From assembly GCA_030447805.1 (NCBI GenBank), contig JAUJOE010000006.1, forward strand, positions 21,894-85,893: 64,000 bases of DNA, in the 5' to 3' direction. The notes under the pieces were generated by a model that saw nothing but the letters and a program-made list of their open reading frames with translations, had not been told where the DNA came from and did no database searches. How positions within the stretch are numbered: position 1 is the first letter of the stretch; each line of letters starts with the position of its first letter. The stretch is from Nocardioidaceae bacterium. GTDB taxonomy: Bacteria; Actinomycetota; Actinomycetes; Propionibacteriales; Nocardioidaceae. Position numbers and translations under genes: made by a program. Shown here one piece after another: positions 36,266 to 47,200 of the stretch.

Positions 36266-36973
36266 GTGACCCTTGGCAACGACCCGCAGATGGTTCGCGA
36301 GCAGTACGCCGACGAGTCCCGTCTCACCACTCGTAGCTCGGTGTGGCGGCCGACGGTCGACGGCCGCACACCGCAAGATGTCGCCGCAGTGGCCATCGCC
36401 GCGGCGCGGCCGACCCATCTGCTCGAAGTGGGATGCGGGACTGGCGCGTTCGCGGAGCGCCTGATAGCTGAGAACCCGACGTGCTCGATCGTCGCCACCG
36501 ACCAGAGCGCCCGCTTTGTTGAGCTCACCGCAGCCCGTGGGGTCCATGCCCAGGTCGCCGACATCATGGACCTGCCTTTTCCCGATGCGAGTTTCGACGT
36601 CGTGGTGGCGATGTGGATGCTGTACCACGTGCCCGACCTCGATCGCGGCGTGGCAGAGGTACGGCGGGTGCTGCGGCCTGGCGGGACGTTCGTGGCCGTC
36701 ACCAACGGCGACGATCACCTGGCGGAGTTGCTGATCGAGGCTGGCGGGCAGCCGTTGGTGACCCAGTTCAGCACCGAGAACGGCGCCGCAGCGCTGAGCC
36801 GCCACTTCGACGACGTACACCAGACCGATCTGGCCACCCGCGCCGTCTTCCCCGACCACGCCAGCGCGTGTGCCTACCTGGCGACGTTCGACGAGTCACT
36901 AGCGGCCAACCTGCCGCCGTTCGAGGGTGACCGCGAGTACGCCGGCGCTACCTCCGTCTTCGTCGCTCGCTGA
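36266..36973 (+). CDS. Class I SAM methyltransferase (Methyltransf_11)
   Basis: The 235-residue protein contains LLEVGCGTGAFAERLIAENP (motif I), IVATDQSARFVELTAARG, VADIMDLPFPDASFDVVVAM and EVRRVLRPGGTFVAVTNG. These are the ordered motifs of ubiE-like methyltransferases acting on small molecules. It lies 175 bp before the phosphopantetheinyl transferase gene in the same direction. It could tailor the cluster product, but there is no direct evidence. Confidence 0.88.
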   Translation: MTLGNDPQMVREQYADESRLTTRSSVWRPTVDGRTPQDVAAVAIAAARPTHLLEVGCGTGAFAERLIAENPTCSIVATDQSARFVELTAARGVHAQVADIMDLPFPDASFDVVVAMWMLYHVPDLDRGVAEVRRVLRPGGTFVAVTNGDDHLAELLIEAGGQPLVTQFSTENGAAALSRHFDDVHQTDLATRAVFPDHASACAYLATFDESLAANLPPFEGDREYAGATSVFVAR

Positions 36974-37023
36974 CCGCGTGAAAGCCACCAGAACCGTTCG
37001 CCGCAGCCGCCATGTTCCTCGTG

Positions 37024-37029
37024 TAGCAT
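37024..37029 (+). promoter_or_regulatory. Possible -10 (TAGCAT) of the biosynthetic cluster
   Basis: In the 175-bp gap before the phosphopantetheinyl transferase, TAGCAT is the best TANNNT hexamer. It would give a leader of about 110 nt containing a small GTCGC-gttggaa-GCGAC hairpin. No -35 is evident, so this is tentative. Confidence 0.3.
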
Positions 37030-37148
37030 CACGCGCACGTCGCGTTGGAAGCGACCTTGGGTAGGCACCGCGCCCTTGCCTCCGCCGTACGTGCGCATCT
37101 GTTCTCTGACCCTGTCGGCGGATTTCGGTCCCGACGAATGGATGGCCA

Positions 37149-37778
37149 TTGCTGGGCGCAACCGCACAACAGATCGGTGTAGTCGTCGTTCCGCGCGGTC
37201 CCCAGCTAGCCGCACCTGCCTGGCAAGAGCTGGTGTCAGGCTTGCCGGTCACCGAGCGGAGTCGACTCGAGAAACTGCATCGCTGGGAAGACCGCCAGGA
37301 TTCCGCCATCGGCTGGCAGCTACTGCACCAGCTCGCAACAGAGCGTGGTGTCTCCGTGCGCCGGGGTGCCAACGGGAGACCCGGCTCCGACCCGCCGGTT
37401 GACGTGAGCTTGTCCCACAGCGGCGGCTGGATCGCCGTCGCTGCCTGCGAGACCGGTCGCATTGGGATCGATGTGGAGACGCGTCGCGACGTGACACCTG
37501 CGCTGGCGCAACGCTGCCTGTCGGCTGAGGAAATGGCATGGCTCGAGCGGGCCTGGCCAGGGGAGCCCCGGAGTGTGCGCTTCCTTCGGTTGTGGACCGC
37601 AAAAGAGGCCTATCTGAAGGCGACGGTGGGCTTGGCCGCTGATCCGCGCGACATCAGCATCGACCACACCAGTGCTGAGCCGCGGCTGTTGGGTGCGGCG
37701 GCGGCATGCTGGCGGTTCTCCTCCTCGGCACCCGCGCCCGGCGTGTGCGTCACCGTGTGCGTGGAGTGTGCGATGTGA
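37149..37778 (+). CDS. 4'-phosphopantetheinyl transferase (Sfp/Gsp type)
   Basis: The 209-residue protein has the Sfp signatures: VDVSLSHSGGWIAVA, GRIGIDVETRRDV (Mg-binding Asp-x-Glu) and RLWTAKEAYLKATVGLA. It transfers the phosphopantetheine arm of CoA to carrier domains. It lies immediately before the PKS and overlaps its start (GTGA), so its natural substrates are the two carriers of the PKS and the one of the NRPS. The only in-frame start is TTG at 37149. That is weak, and a later internal GTG is possible. Confidence 0.92.
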   Translation: MLGATAQQIGVVVVPRGPQLAAPAWQELVSGLPVTERSRLEKLHRWEDRQDSAIGWQLLHQLATERGVSVRRGANGRPGSDPPVDVSLSHSGGWIAVAACETGRIGIDVETRRDVTPALAQRCLSAEEMAWLERAWPGEPRSVRFLRLWTAKEAYLKATVGLAADPRDISIDHTSAEPRLLGAAAACWRFSSSAPAPGVCVTVCVECAM

Positions 37779-40700
37779 ACACCGAGGCCACGCTTCTCGA
37801 CGTTCTCGTCTCGGCAGCGCAGGAGGCGCCGGACCAACTGATCGTGCAGGTCGACAGCGACGGCAGCGAGCGGGTTCAGACCTACCGGCAGCTGCTCGAC
37901 GACTCGATGCTGGTCGCGGGAGGCTTCCGAGCGGCGCACCTGCCGGTCGGTACGCCGGTGATCGTGCTTCCGGGGCGCAGCGACGACTTTCTGCCCAGCT
38001 TCTGGGGGGCGCTGGCTGCGGGCTTGGTGCCGGTGCCGCTGGCACCCGTGCCGGAGAAAGTGCTGGCGGTCTGGACCCATCTGCAGCAGCCACCCATCGT
38101 CGTAACCGACACCCTCGAACCGCTGGTGCGCAGTTCGTTCGCCGCCGCCGGCAGCCCGGGCACCCTTCGTCTGCTGACCCTCACGACGCTTCGCGACGGC
38201 GCCCCGACGACGACGATTCACCAACCCGCGCCCGAAGACCTCGCATTCCTCCAGTTCTCCTCCGGCAGCACCGGCGCTCCCAAGGGAGTCGAGCTCACGC
38301 ACGCCAATGTGGTGGCCAACATCGACCAAGCGCGTACGGCGGGTGCGGCGACGGCGAGTGATGTGATCGTGAGTTGGCTGCCGTACTTCCATGACATGGG
38401 GCTCATCGGTGCGCACTTGGCGCCGCTGTCGGTGCGCATCAAACAGGTGAAGATGGAGCCGCTCGACTTCGGCAAGCGACCGGCGCTGTGGTACGAAACG
38501 GCGGCGCGGCACCGAGCGACGTTGTTGCCGATGGCGAGCTTCGCCCTTGCGTTGACGCTCCAGCGCGTTCCCAGCGAGCAGGTCGCCGGCTGGGATCTCA
38601 GCTCGGTACGCCTCGTCGGCGTCGGCGCGGAGCCGATACCCGTGCGGATGTGGCGGCAGTTTCTGGCGCACATGCAGCCGGCACAGCTCGATCCGAGCGC
38701 CCTCATGCCTCTCTACGGGTTGGCTGAAGCCACTCTCGCGGTGTCGTTCCCTCCCGTCGGCGAGGTGGCACAGCCGCTCGCGCTGGATCGTGGCGAGCTG
38801 TCGGAGGGCCGCGCCGTCGACGTGGACCCAACGGTCAACGCGGGGGATGACGATCGCGTCGCTGCCGCTCCGCAAGGCGCGGCACCGGCCGAGTTTCTCG
38901 ACGTCGGCTTTGCGGTCCCCGGAGGCGAGCTGCGCATCGTCGGTGACGACGGCGAGGTCTTGGCCGACTCGATGGTTGGGCACGTCGAGTTCAGCGGGCC
39001 CAACGTCGCTCACCGCTACCACGAACGTCCTGAGGACACGGCGGCGACGTTCGTCGGTGGCTGGCTGCGCACCGGTGACATCGGGTTCCTCCGGAAGAAC
39101 CGGCTCTGCATCACCGGCCGCGCCAAGGACGTGCTCTTCATCAACGGCCAGAAGTATCAGGCCCACGATGTCGAGCAGGTCGTGGCCACGACGCCCGGAG
39201 TGCCGTCCGGCCGGGTGGCGGTGATCGGCTGCACCGATGCCGGCAGCGGCGCAGAGCGGGTAGCGGTCTTCGTGTCATCGCGGGAGTCCCCAGTCAGTGA
39301 GTTGGCCGAGGCAATCACGGCGGTGCGAGCGCGCGTGCGAGAGGCGTTGGCATACGACGATGTCTGCGTTCTGCCCATCCCGTCGAAGGACTTCCCGCGT
39401 ACGACGAGCGGCAAGCTCCAGCGCGCCACCCTGCGGGACTTGTTTGCGGCGGGCGCCTTCGCCTCGCTGGAGGCCGAGATCGCTCAGATGTACGCCGATA
39501 CGGCCGCGTTGTCGTCCACGCGACCGCAGCCACCTCGCCACGCGATGGAGGCGCAGATCATCGAGATCTGGGCTCAGGTGCTCGGCGTGCCCGCGGAGTC
39601 GATCCATCGGCAGGATCGTTTCCTCGCGATCGGCGGCTCCTCGCTCGCGGCGATGCACGTCCTCGGCAGGTTGGAAGACACGTTCGGGAGGCCGCTGGAG
39701 CCAGCGGTGCTGCGCGACTGCGCCACGGTCGCTGCGCTGGCCGAGCACCTGCTCGGTCGCCTCGATATCCCCGCGCGGCAACTGCCGACGACCGCGTCGA
39801 CGTCAGTGCCGCGCCAGCAGGCTGCCGAGGCGGCTGACGGTGCGGCGGTCATCGGGCTGGCGTGCCGTTTCCCGGACGCCGACACCCCAGACGCCTTCTG
39901 GGACAACCTTGCGAGCGGCCGTGACAGCGTCACGGAGGTGCCCGCTTCCCGCTGGCAGCTGCCGCCCGGTGCGCGCGCCCGGTGGGGGGCATTCCTCGAC
40001 GATGTCGCCGGGTTCGACGCCGGCTACTTCGGGATCGAGGCCGCAGAGGCTGCGGTGATGGATCCGCATGCCCGCATCTTTCTCGAGGTTGCCCACGAAG
40101 CACTCGAGCGCGCCGGCTATGCCGGCGAACGACGTAACGGCCGTCGCGTCGGCGTCTTCGTCGCGGTCGGAGAAAGCGGCTACCCGCAGTTGCTCCACGA
40201 GGCCATCGACAGCGGCGTTCCGGTATCTCCCGCCGCTCTTGTCGGCAACTTGCGCAACCTCATCGCTGCCCGGGTGGCGCATCACCTCGACCTGTCCGGC
40301 CCCGCGATGGCGGTCGACACCGCCTGCTCGTCGTCGCTCGTCGCCTTGCACCTGGCTCGGCGCAGCCTGGAGGCAGGTGAGTGTGATGTCGCCGTAGTCG
40401 GCGGGGTGAGCCTGAACCTCACGCCCACGCCGTACAGGCTTCTCGAAGCGGCGCAGGCGCTGTCGCCCACCGGTCGCTGCCGAGCCTTCGGCTCCGGTGC
40501 CGACGGATTCGTTCCGGGCGAGGGGGCAGCGGCGATAGTGCTCGAGCCCCTCGCCGCTGCCCAGGCGGCCGGAGATCGCGTGCTGGCCGTCGTTCGCGGC
40601 AGCGCGGTCAACAACGACGGCCGCTCCTTGAGCTTGATGGCGCCTAATCCGCTGCTACAGGAAGCCGTCATCGCCGACGCCTACCGAGATGCGGGGATCG

Positions 40701-43700
40701 ACGCCGCGACGGTCAGCTACGTCGAGGCGCATGGCACGGGTACGGCGATCGGTGACCCGATCGAAGCTCGCTCGTTGATGCGGACCTTTCCCCCCCTCCC
40801 GGGGGCAGCGCCGCGATGGCTGGGATCGGTGAAGACCAACGTTGGACATCTGCTCAATGCGGCGGGCATGCCCAGCCTGCTCAAGGTCGTGCTTTCCCTG
40901 CACCATGGTCAGCTGCCGGCGTCTCTGCACTATGCGAGACCGTCGCCTGAGTTCGACCTCGCTGCCGCCGGCTTCGAAGTCGTGACCGAGCTGCGGGCAT
41001 GGACTGCTGCTGGCCCCCTGCGCGCAGGTATCAACGGTTTCGGCTTCGGCGGCACCAACGTTCACGTCATCCTCGAAGAGGCGCCGCAGGATCGCCGACC
41101 TGCGGCGCTGCCCGGTTCCCCGCTAGCGAGTCCCACGCCGGGGCCCCACTTACTCACCCTTTCGGCAGCGTCCGAGGAGGCCTTGCGCGCGTGCGCCGCG
41201 GACTTGGCGGCGTACTCGCGAACGCACCGGAATGTCGACGTCGGCGACGTCTGCGCCAGCACCAGCACCGCCCGCGACGATGGTCGGCACCGCCTGGCGT
41301 TGGTGACCCGCAGCGATCTCACCTCCCAGCTCGAGGCCGTCGTAGCCGAGCCGGGTGCGGTGGGTTCGCTAGCGCGACGGCGCCCGCGGATCGCACTTCT
41401 GTTTACCGGCCAAGGCTCACAGGTCGCAGGAATGGGTCGTGTGCTCCACGAGTCCCAGCCGGTCTACCGGCAGACGATGGAAGACCTATCGGCAGCTGCC
41501 GGCATGATTCAGGGCCGAAGCCTCGCCCGGTGGTCCCTCGACGACGACGCCGATCCGGCTGACCTCGCCCAGACCGCTGTTGCCCAACCACTGTTGGTCG
41601 CGTTCGGAATCTCCCTAGCCGCCCAGCTGCGCGGCTGGGGAGTGCAGCCCGATGCCGTGCTGGGCCACAGCGTGGGCGAGCTTGCCGCCGCCGCCGTCTC
41701 CGGCGCACTGACCCCGGTCGAGGCGGTCCGCTTTGCTGCCGAGCGCGGGAGGTTGATGCAAGAACACTGCGCCGCTGGAGCGATGGCCACCGTTCTCGGC
41801 GCCGAAGCAGATGTCTTGTCGGTAGTTGCTTCGGCTGCTGGTGAGCTGTCGTTGGCTGCGGTGAACGGTCCGGCCCACTTCGTCATATCGGGGCCGGAGG
41901 CGGCGATCGACGCCGCCCTGTCGACGCTGTCTGAGCGGGGGTGCCGAGGTCGTCGCCTCAAGGTGTCCCACGCCTTCCACTCCTCGATGCTCACTCCGGC
42001 GTTGGACGCGCTGCGCACGGCAGCTGGGAAGTTGACGCCCAAGCCCCAGCAGACTCCGCTGCTGAGCACAGTCACGGGCACGTGGACGCCGACGTTCGAC
42101 GCCGCATACCTCGCTGAGCATGCGCGCCAACCCGTGGTCTTCGGGCCGTGCGTGCAACGCCTGCTCGATGAGGGCTACGACACGTTCCTCGAGGTGGGCC
42201 CCGACGCGACGCTCACCGGCCTCGTGCGGTCGATGGTCCGGGCCGGCGGCGACGAGCACGACATCGAGATCTTGTCCGCCTTGGAAGGGCACGTGCACGA
42301 CAGTTCCGCGCTGACTCGTACGGTCGGTCGGTTGTGGGCGCGTGGAGTGTCGATCTCCCGCCCCGCTGCCTCGCCGGGACGTCGCCGCGTCGAGGTGCCG
42401 ACGTACCCGTTCCAACGCCAGCGGTATTGGCTCCCAGACATTGACCGTCCCACGCCAGCCGGCTCTGTTTCCACGCCGGTCTCCAATCTGCTGCATCGCT
42501 TCGGTTGGGACGAGACGCCGCTGCCCGCAGGGGCGGTACTGCGTTCGGTTTGCATCGTGGGCTCGGACCCGACGATGGCAACCGAGTTGGCCGATCGGCT
42601 GGCCAGGCGCGGAGTGAGCGTTCATCGCCGCCCCCGGGGAAAGCTCGACGGGAGTCCGCCGGCGTCGGTCCTGATCCTGCTCTCCGGACCGGCCGTCGAC
42701 ATCGAGGGCGTGGAATCGCTCGATGGCCTGGCGCGGGACGCCGCAACGACCATGCTCGAGGTGTCGGGCCATCTCGAGGACCGGCCAACACCGCTGATCG
42801 TCGTTACCGAGGACGTGGCGCTCACCAACACTGCCGTGGAACGCGCGCGCCCAGGCCAAGCCGTCGTCGCCGCTTTGGCGATGGCGCTGCCTGAAGAAAG
42901 CGACCGGCAAGCGGTTCGCGTCGTGGATCTGTCGTCACTCGATGACGAGTTTGCGCGCCTCGATGCATTGATCCGCGAACTGGACGCACCACCAACACCG
43001 GGGCCGGCGCAGTCGGTGGCCTGGCGGAACGGACGTCGGTTGGCGAAAGCGCCGCGGTGGAACGAGGCGCTGAGCCCGGACCGGTCGGCGATTCTGCCCG
43101 CTAACGGCTGTTACCTCATCACCGGTGGTGCCGGTGGAATCGGCGCCGAGCTCGCGCGCTTTCTGGCGGGCCGAGGCAAATCCGAGATCTTCTTGGTCGG
43201 CCGCTCACCTGTTTGTCCGCCGGCACTCCTGACCGAGCTCCAGCAGCTTGGCGCACGCCCGCACTACGTTGCTGCTGACCTGTCAGTGGAGTCCGACGTC
43301 GACGCTCTTGTCGCTTCGCTACCGCCCCTGGACGGCATCTTTCACGCAGCTGGGCTGCTGGGGCCGGGGAGACTCCAGTCGAACACGGTCCGCGATCATC
43401 GAGGAAGTACTCGCGCCGAAGGTCCGGGGCACCTATCTCCTGTCGCGCGCGCTCGACCGAAGAGGGCGTCGACCCGACACCTTTGTGGCCTTCTCCTCCA
43501 TTGCTTCCGCGCTTGCCGGTTACGCCGGCGGGCTGAGCGCTTACGCCGCGGCCAACGCTTTCCTCGACGCGTTCGCCCTGGCTGAGACGCAGGCAGGTAG
43601 GCCGATGCAGGTGGTGAACTTCGCCATCTGGGACGACACCGGCATGGCAGCCTCTCCCGCTTTCCGGGCCGCCGCCGCGGCGAAGGGGGTGCCGCACGTC

Positions 43701-44201
43701 TCGACTGAGCAGGCATTACAGGCGGTCCACGACGCGACGACCCTCACCGCTCCACAACTGCTGGTTATGGACGCCGCTCAGCACCGCGACCTGGTCGATG
43801 CCACCGACGAGACAGTGCCGGCCACTCCGGCGCCAGTGATAATGCCGATGCCAACGGCGGCGGTGCCTACGGCGGTGCCGGTGCCGGTGCAGACCCGCGC
43901 GGCGGGCTCCTCGGTGCGCGACGTGATCGCCGACCTGATCGCCGCCGAGCTCGGGCAGCGGGCAGCAGACATCGACGACAACGCATCGTTCCTGGCAATG
44001 GGTTTGGACTCCCTCACCGCTGTCGATCTGGTGAAACGGCTTGAACACGAACTGGTGCGGCCACTGCCGACAACGCTGCTTTTCGAGTACTCCTCGATCG
44101 CTCAGTTGACGGCGTACCTGTCAAAGGCGCCTTCTCAGGAGCAGAGTGCTCAGGAGCAGAGTGCGCAGGAGCAGAGCTGCGCAGGTATCCGCAGGGCATG
44201 A
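37775..44201 (+). CDS. Hybrid FAAL-carrier-KS-AT-KR-ACP polyketide synthase (one frame break)
   Basis: Domains in order: a fatty acyl-AMP ligase (about 37800-39480; FSSGSTGAPKGVELTHANVV, WLPYFHDMGLIGAH, TTSGKLQR); a carrier with IGGSSL (39620); KS with DTACSSS, EAHGTGT and KTNVGH (39840-41090); AT with GHSVGE and HAFHS, the malonyl-type motif (41390-42320); a KR with ITGGAGGIGAELARFLAGRG (43100-43600); and a C-terminal ACP with GLDSL (43910-44120). No DH or ER is seen, so one malonyl extension would leave a beta-hydroxy acyl chain. An extra base near 43389-43393 breaks the KR between HAAGLLGPG and EEVLAPKVRGTY. About 2140 residues in all. Confidence 0.92.
44136..44180 (+). repeat. Three 15-bp repeats in the PKS-NRPS linker
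   Basis: Three tandem copies of caggagcagagtgct (last base or two variable) encode (QEQSA)n at the PKS C-terminus. The NRPS reading frame, in another phase, runs through the same bases. It is a docking/linker region and a site prone to repeat slippage. Confidence 0.85.
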
Positions 44202-47200
44202 CGGTGAGTCGTCGTTCGCGCTGACACCGGTGCAGTTGGCGTTCCACACGACCGGAAGGCTCCATCCCGATATCGCGGCTTACGCCTATCTGCGGCAGAC
44301 CATCGTGGGGGAGTTAGATGAAGCGCTCCTTGCCCAGTCGTTGGTTCTCCTCGAGCGACGCCATGCCATGTTGCGGATGCGCGTTCGGTCCGACGCGGGG
44401 AGCCGCGGCAGGTCATCGGGCCAGTCACCGACGCAGACTGGCCCGACTGGTTCGAGACGGCCGACCTCGACGGTCCGATCGAGGCGGTCGAGGACGAGCT
44501 GTGCAACCGGGTGTTCCAGTTGGCCGATGAGCCGCCCATCCGGGCCATGTTGGTGCGTGAAGGCGCCGACCGCGCGTCGTTGCTCATCGTCGTACATCAC
44601 TCGGCAGCCGACGGCGCAAGCCTGAACGTCCTGTGCGGAGAGCTGTGGCAGGTCTACACCGCGGTGTGCCAGCGGCGATCACCGGAGCTGCCTTCGCTGC
44701 AGTCCGACTTTCGGGACTATGTCGACGGCGTCGAGAAGCTGCGGACGTCGGAGACGTTCGCCGACGACTGCCGCTACTGGCGCGAACGGTTAGCGGCGGG
44801 TGGGCACGCGCAGCCCCTGCCGTACGACGGCGACCCTGGCGCGGAGCCCTGCCGTACGACGGCGACCCTGGCGCGCAGCCCTCCGGTCCGTTGGCTGCCT
44901 GGCAGTTCGTGACCAGCGCTTCGCTCACCACGGCGTTGCAGGCTCGCGCCGCCGAGCTCGACGTTTCGCTCTTTCACCTCGTGCTCACTGCCTACGTCCG
45001 GCGGCTGGCCAGTTGGGGTGACCGGCAGCACGTCACCGTCAACGTGGCCCGGGCCGGACGAGACGCCCGCCTGCCCGACATTGATCGGTTGGTCGGTCCG
45101 TTCGCCGACACGCTCCCCGTCACTGTCACGGTGCAGGAGTCCAGCGATTCGGCTGCCTTGGCGCACGAGGTGCGGGTGGCGTGGCTTGACAGCGAAAGAC
45201 ACCCAAGTGTGACGACGCTCGACCTGGCCCGCCTGCTACCAACGGTCGACGCGGCCCCACGGACGGCTGGTACGGCCAGCCTCAGCTTCGCTCGCTTTCC
45301 CCTCGAACCTCCGCCGGAATGCCCGGTGAGTGTCACGGCCACTGCGGCGCGAACTGCATCGGCAGCCACGCGACTCGGCTTGGTCTGCTGGGAGTTCGAC
45401 GGTGCTCTGCACTTCTCGTGGAACTACCCGGGGAGCCTCTTCTCGCCGGAGACCATCGAGCGCTTAACCAACGAATACCTGGCGGAGCTCACCGCGATGG
45501 CCGGTCGTTCCCCCGCCCCGGCCGCGGAGACGTCGGTCGCCCACCGGATCCGGGCACAGTGCCGGCGTACGCCGGATGCAGTCGCCGTCGAGGCGGGTGC
45601 TGTCACGCTGACCTACGCCCAGCTCGACCAGTCAGCCCACCGGCTGGCGGCGCGACTGCGTGGGCACGGGATAAAGCCAACCGACCGGGTCGCGTTGTTG
45701 ACCTCACCCGGCGCCGACACGGTCGTCGGGCTCGTGGGTGTCCTCCGGGCCGGGGCTGCGTGGGTTCCGCTTGACTCGGCGCACCCGTTGCAACGGCTGT
45801 CCGGTCAGGTCGCTCGGGCCGGTGTAACAGCAGTCGTCTGTCATGGTCCCACCCGTGCGGTTGCCGATCAGCTAGGCGAGCTTGCCGTCATCGATCTGGA
45901 CGCTCCGCCGGCCGAGGAAGTCCTTGCCGATGAAACCGACCCTGTTGTCGGTCCACAGGACGTTGCCTACGTCATCTTCACCTCCGGAACCACGGGGCGC
46001 CCGAAGGCCGTTCCCATCACGCAGTCGGCGATGACGACGTACCTCGACTGGGCGATATCAACATTCGGCTACAGCGCCGCCGACCGGATGGCGGCGACCG
46101 CCTCGATCTGCTTCGACGCGTCGGTTCGTCAGTTGCTGGCACCTCTGCTTGTCGGTGCCACAAACGTCGCGATTCCGCGTGACGTGCTTCGAGACCCGCA
46201 GGCATTGCTCGCCACGGTCGAACGCCGACGGCTCACGGTGTGGAGCTCGGTGCCGACCCTGTGGGAGCAACTACTGCGCGCGGCCGAGCGGCGTACCGCA
46301 CAGGAGGGTACGACTCCCGACCTCTCGGCGTTGCGGTGGATTCATGTGGGCGGTGAGTCCTTGTCGCCGGCGCACGTGCGCCGCTGGTTCGACCTCTTCG
46401 GACCGGGGCACCGGATCGTCAATCTCTACGGGCCGACCGAGGCGACGATCAACGCAACCTACGACGTCATCGACTCGCGGCCCGGTGACGACGTGACCCG
46501 ACTCCCCATCGGGCGCCCGGTCGCGGACACCGTGATCGACGTCGTCGGACCCACCGGGCAGAGCTGCGCGCCGGGGGAGGCCGGTGAGTTGTTGCTGGCT
46601 GGTCCGGGCGTGACTGCTGGGTATCTCGACGAGCCGGCCCTGAACGCCAATGCTTTTGTCGAACACGGCGGGGTGCGGTACTACCGCACTGGTGACCGGG
46701 TCGTGCTCCGACCTGATGCGAAGCTTGAGTTCCTGGGGCGGATCGACCGACAGGTGAAGATCCGCGGTCATCGCGTGGAGCCCGGCGAGATAGAGACCGC
46801 GCTGCAGGGCCACCCCGGCGTGGAGCGGGCGGCCGTCGTAGCGGCGCCCGCCGACAGTCCCGACGTGATGCGGTTGGTCGCGTACGTGCAACCGCGGCAG
46901 TCCGTCAGCCTGGGGGAGTCCCTGGGCACAACGGACGATCTGCGCGCATATCTCGGCTCGCGGCTTCCTGACTACATGGTCCCCGCGCAGATTCGGTTCG
47001 TCGATGACATGCCGCATACCCCTGCGGGAAAGGTGGACACCGCGAGCCTGCCGGCGATCGCGGCACAGGGCCACTCCGCCCTGACCTGTCGCGTTGGTAC
47101 CCCTCCCGCCACTGAGACCGAAGAGCTGCTCGCGGCAGTGTGGAGCAGACTGCTCGGCGTCGACCCGGTGTTCAGGGAGGACGACTTCTTTGCGTTGGGC

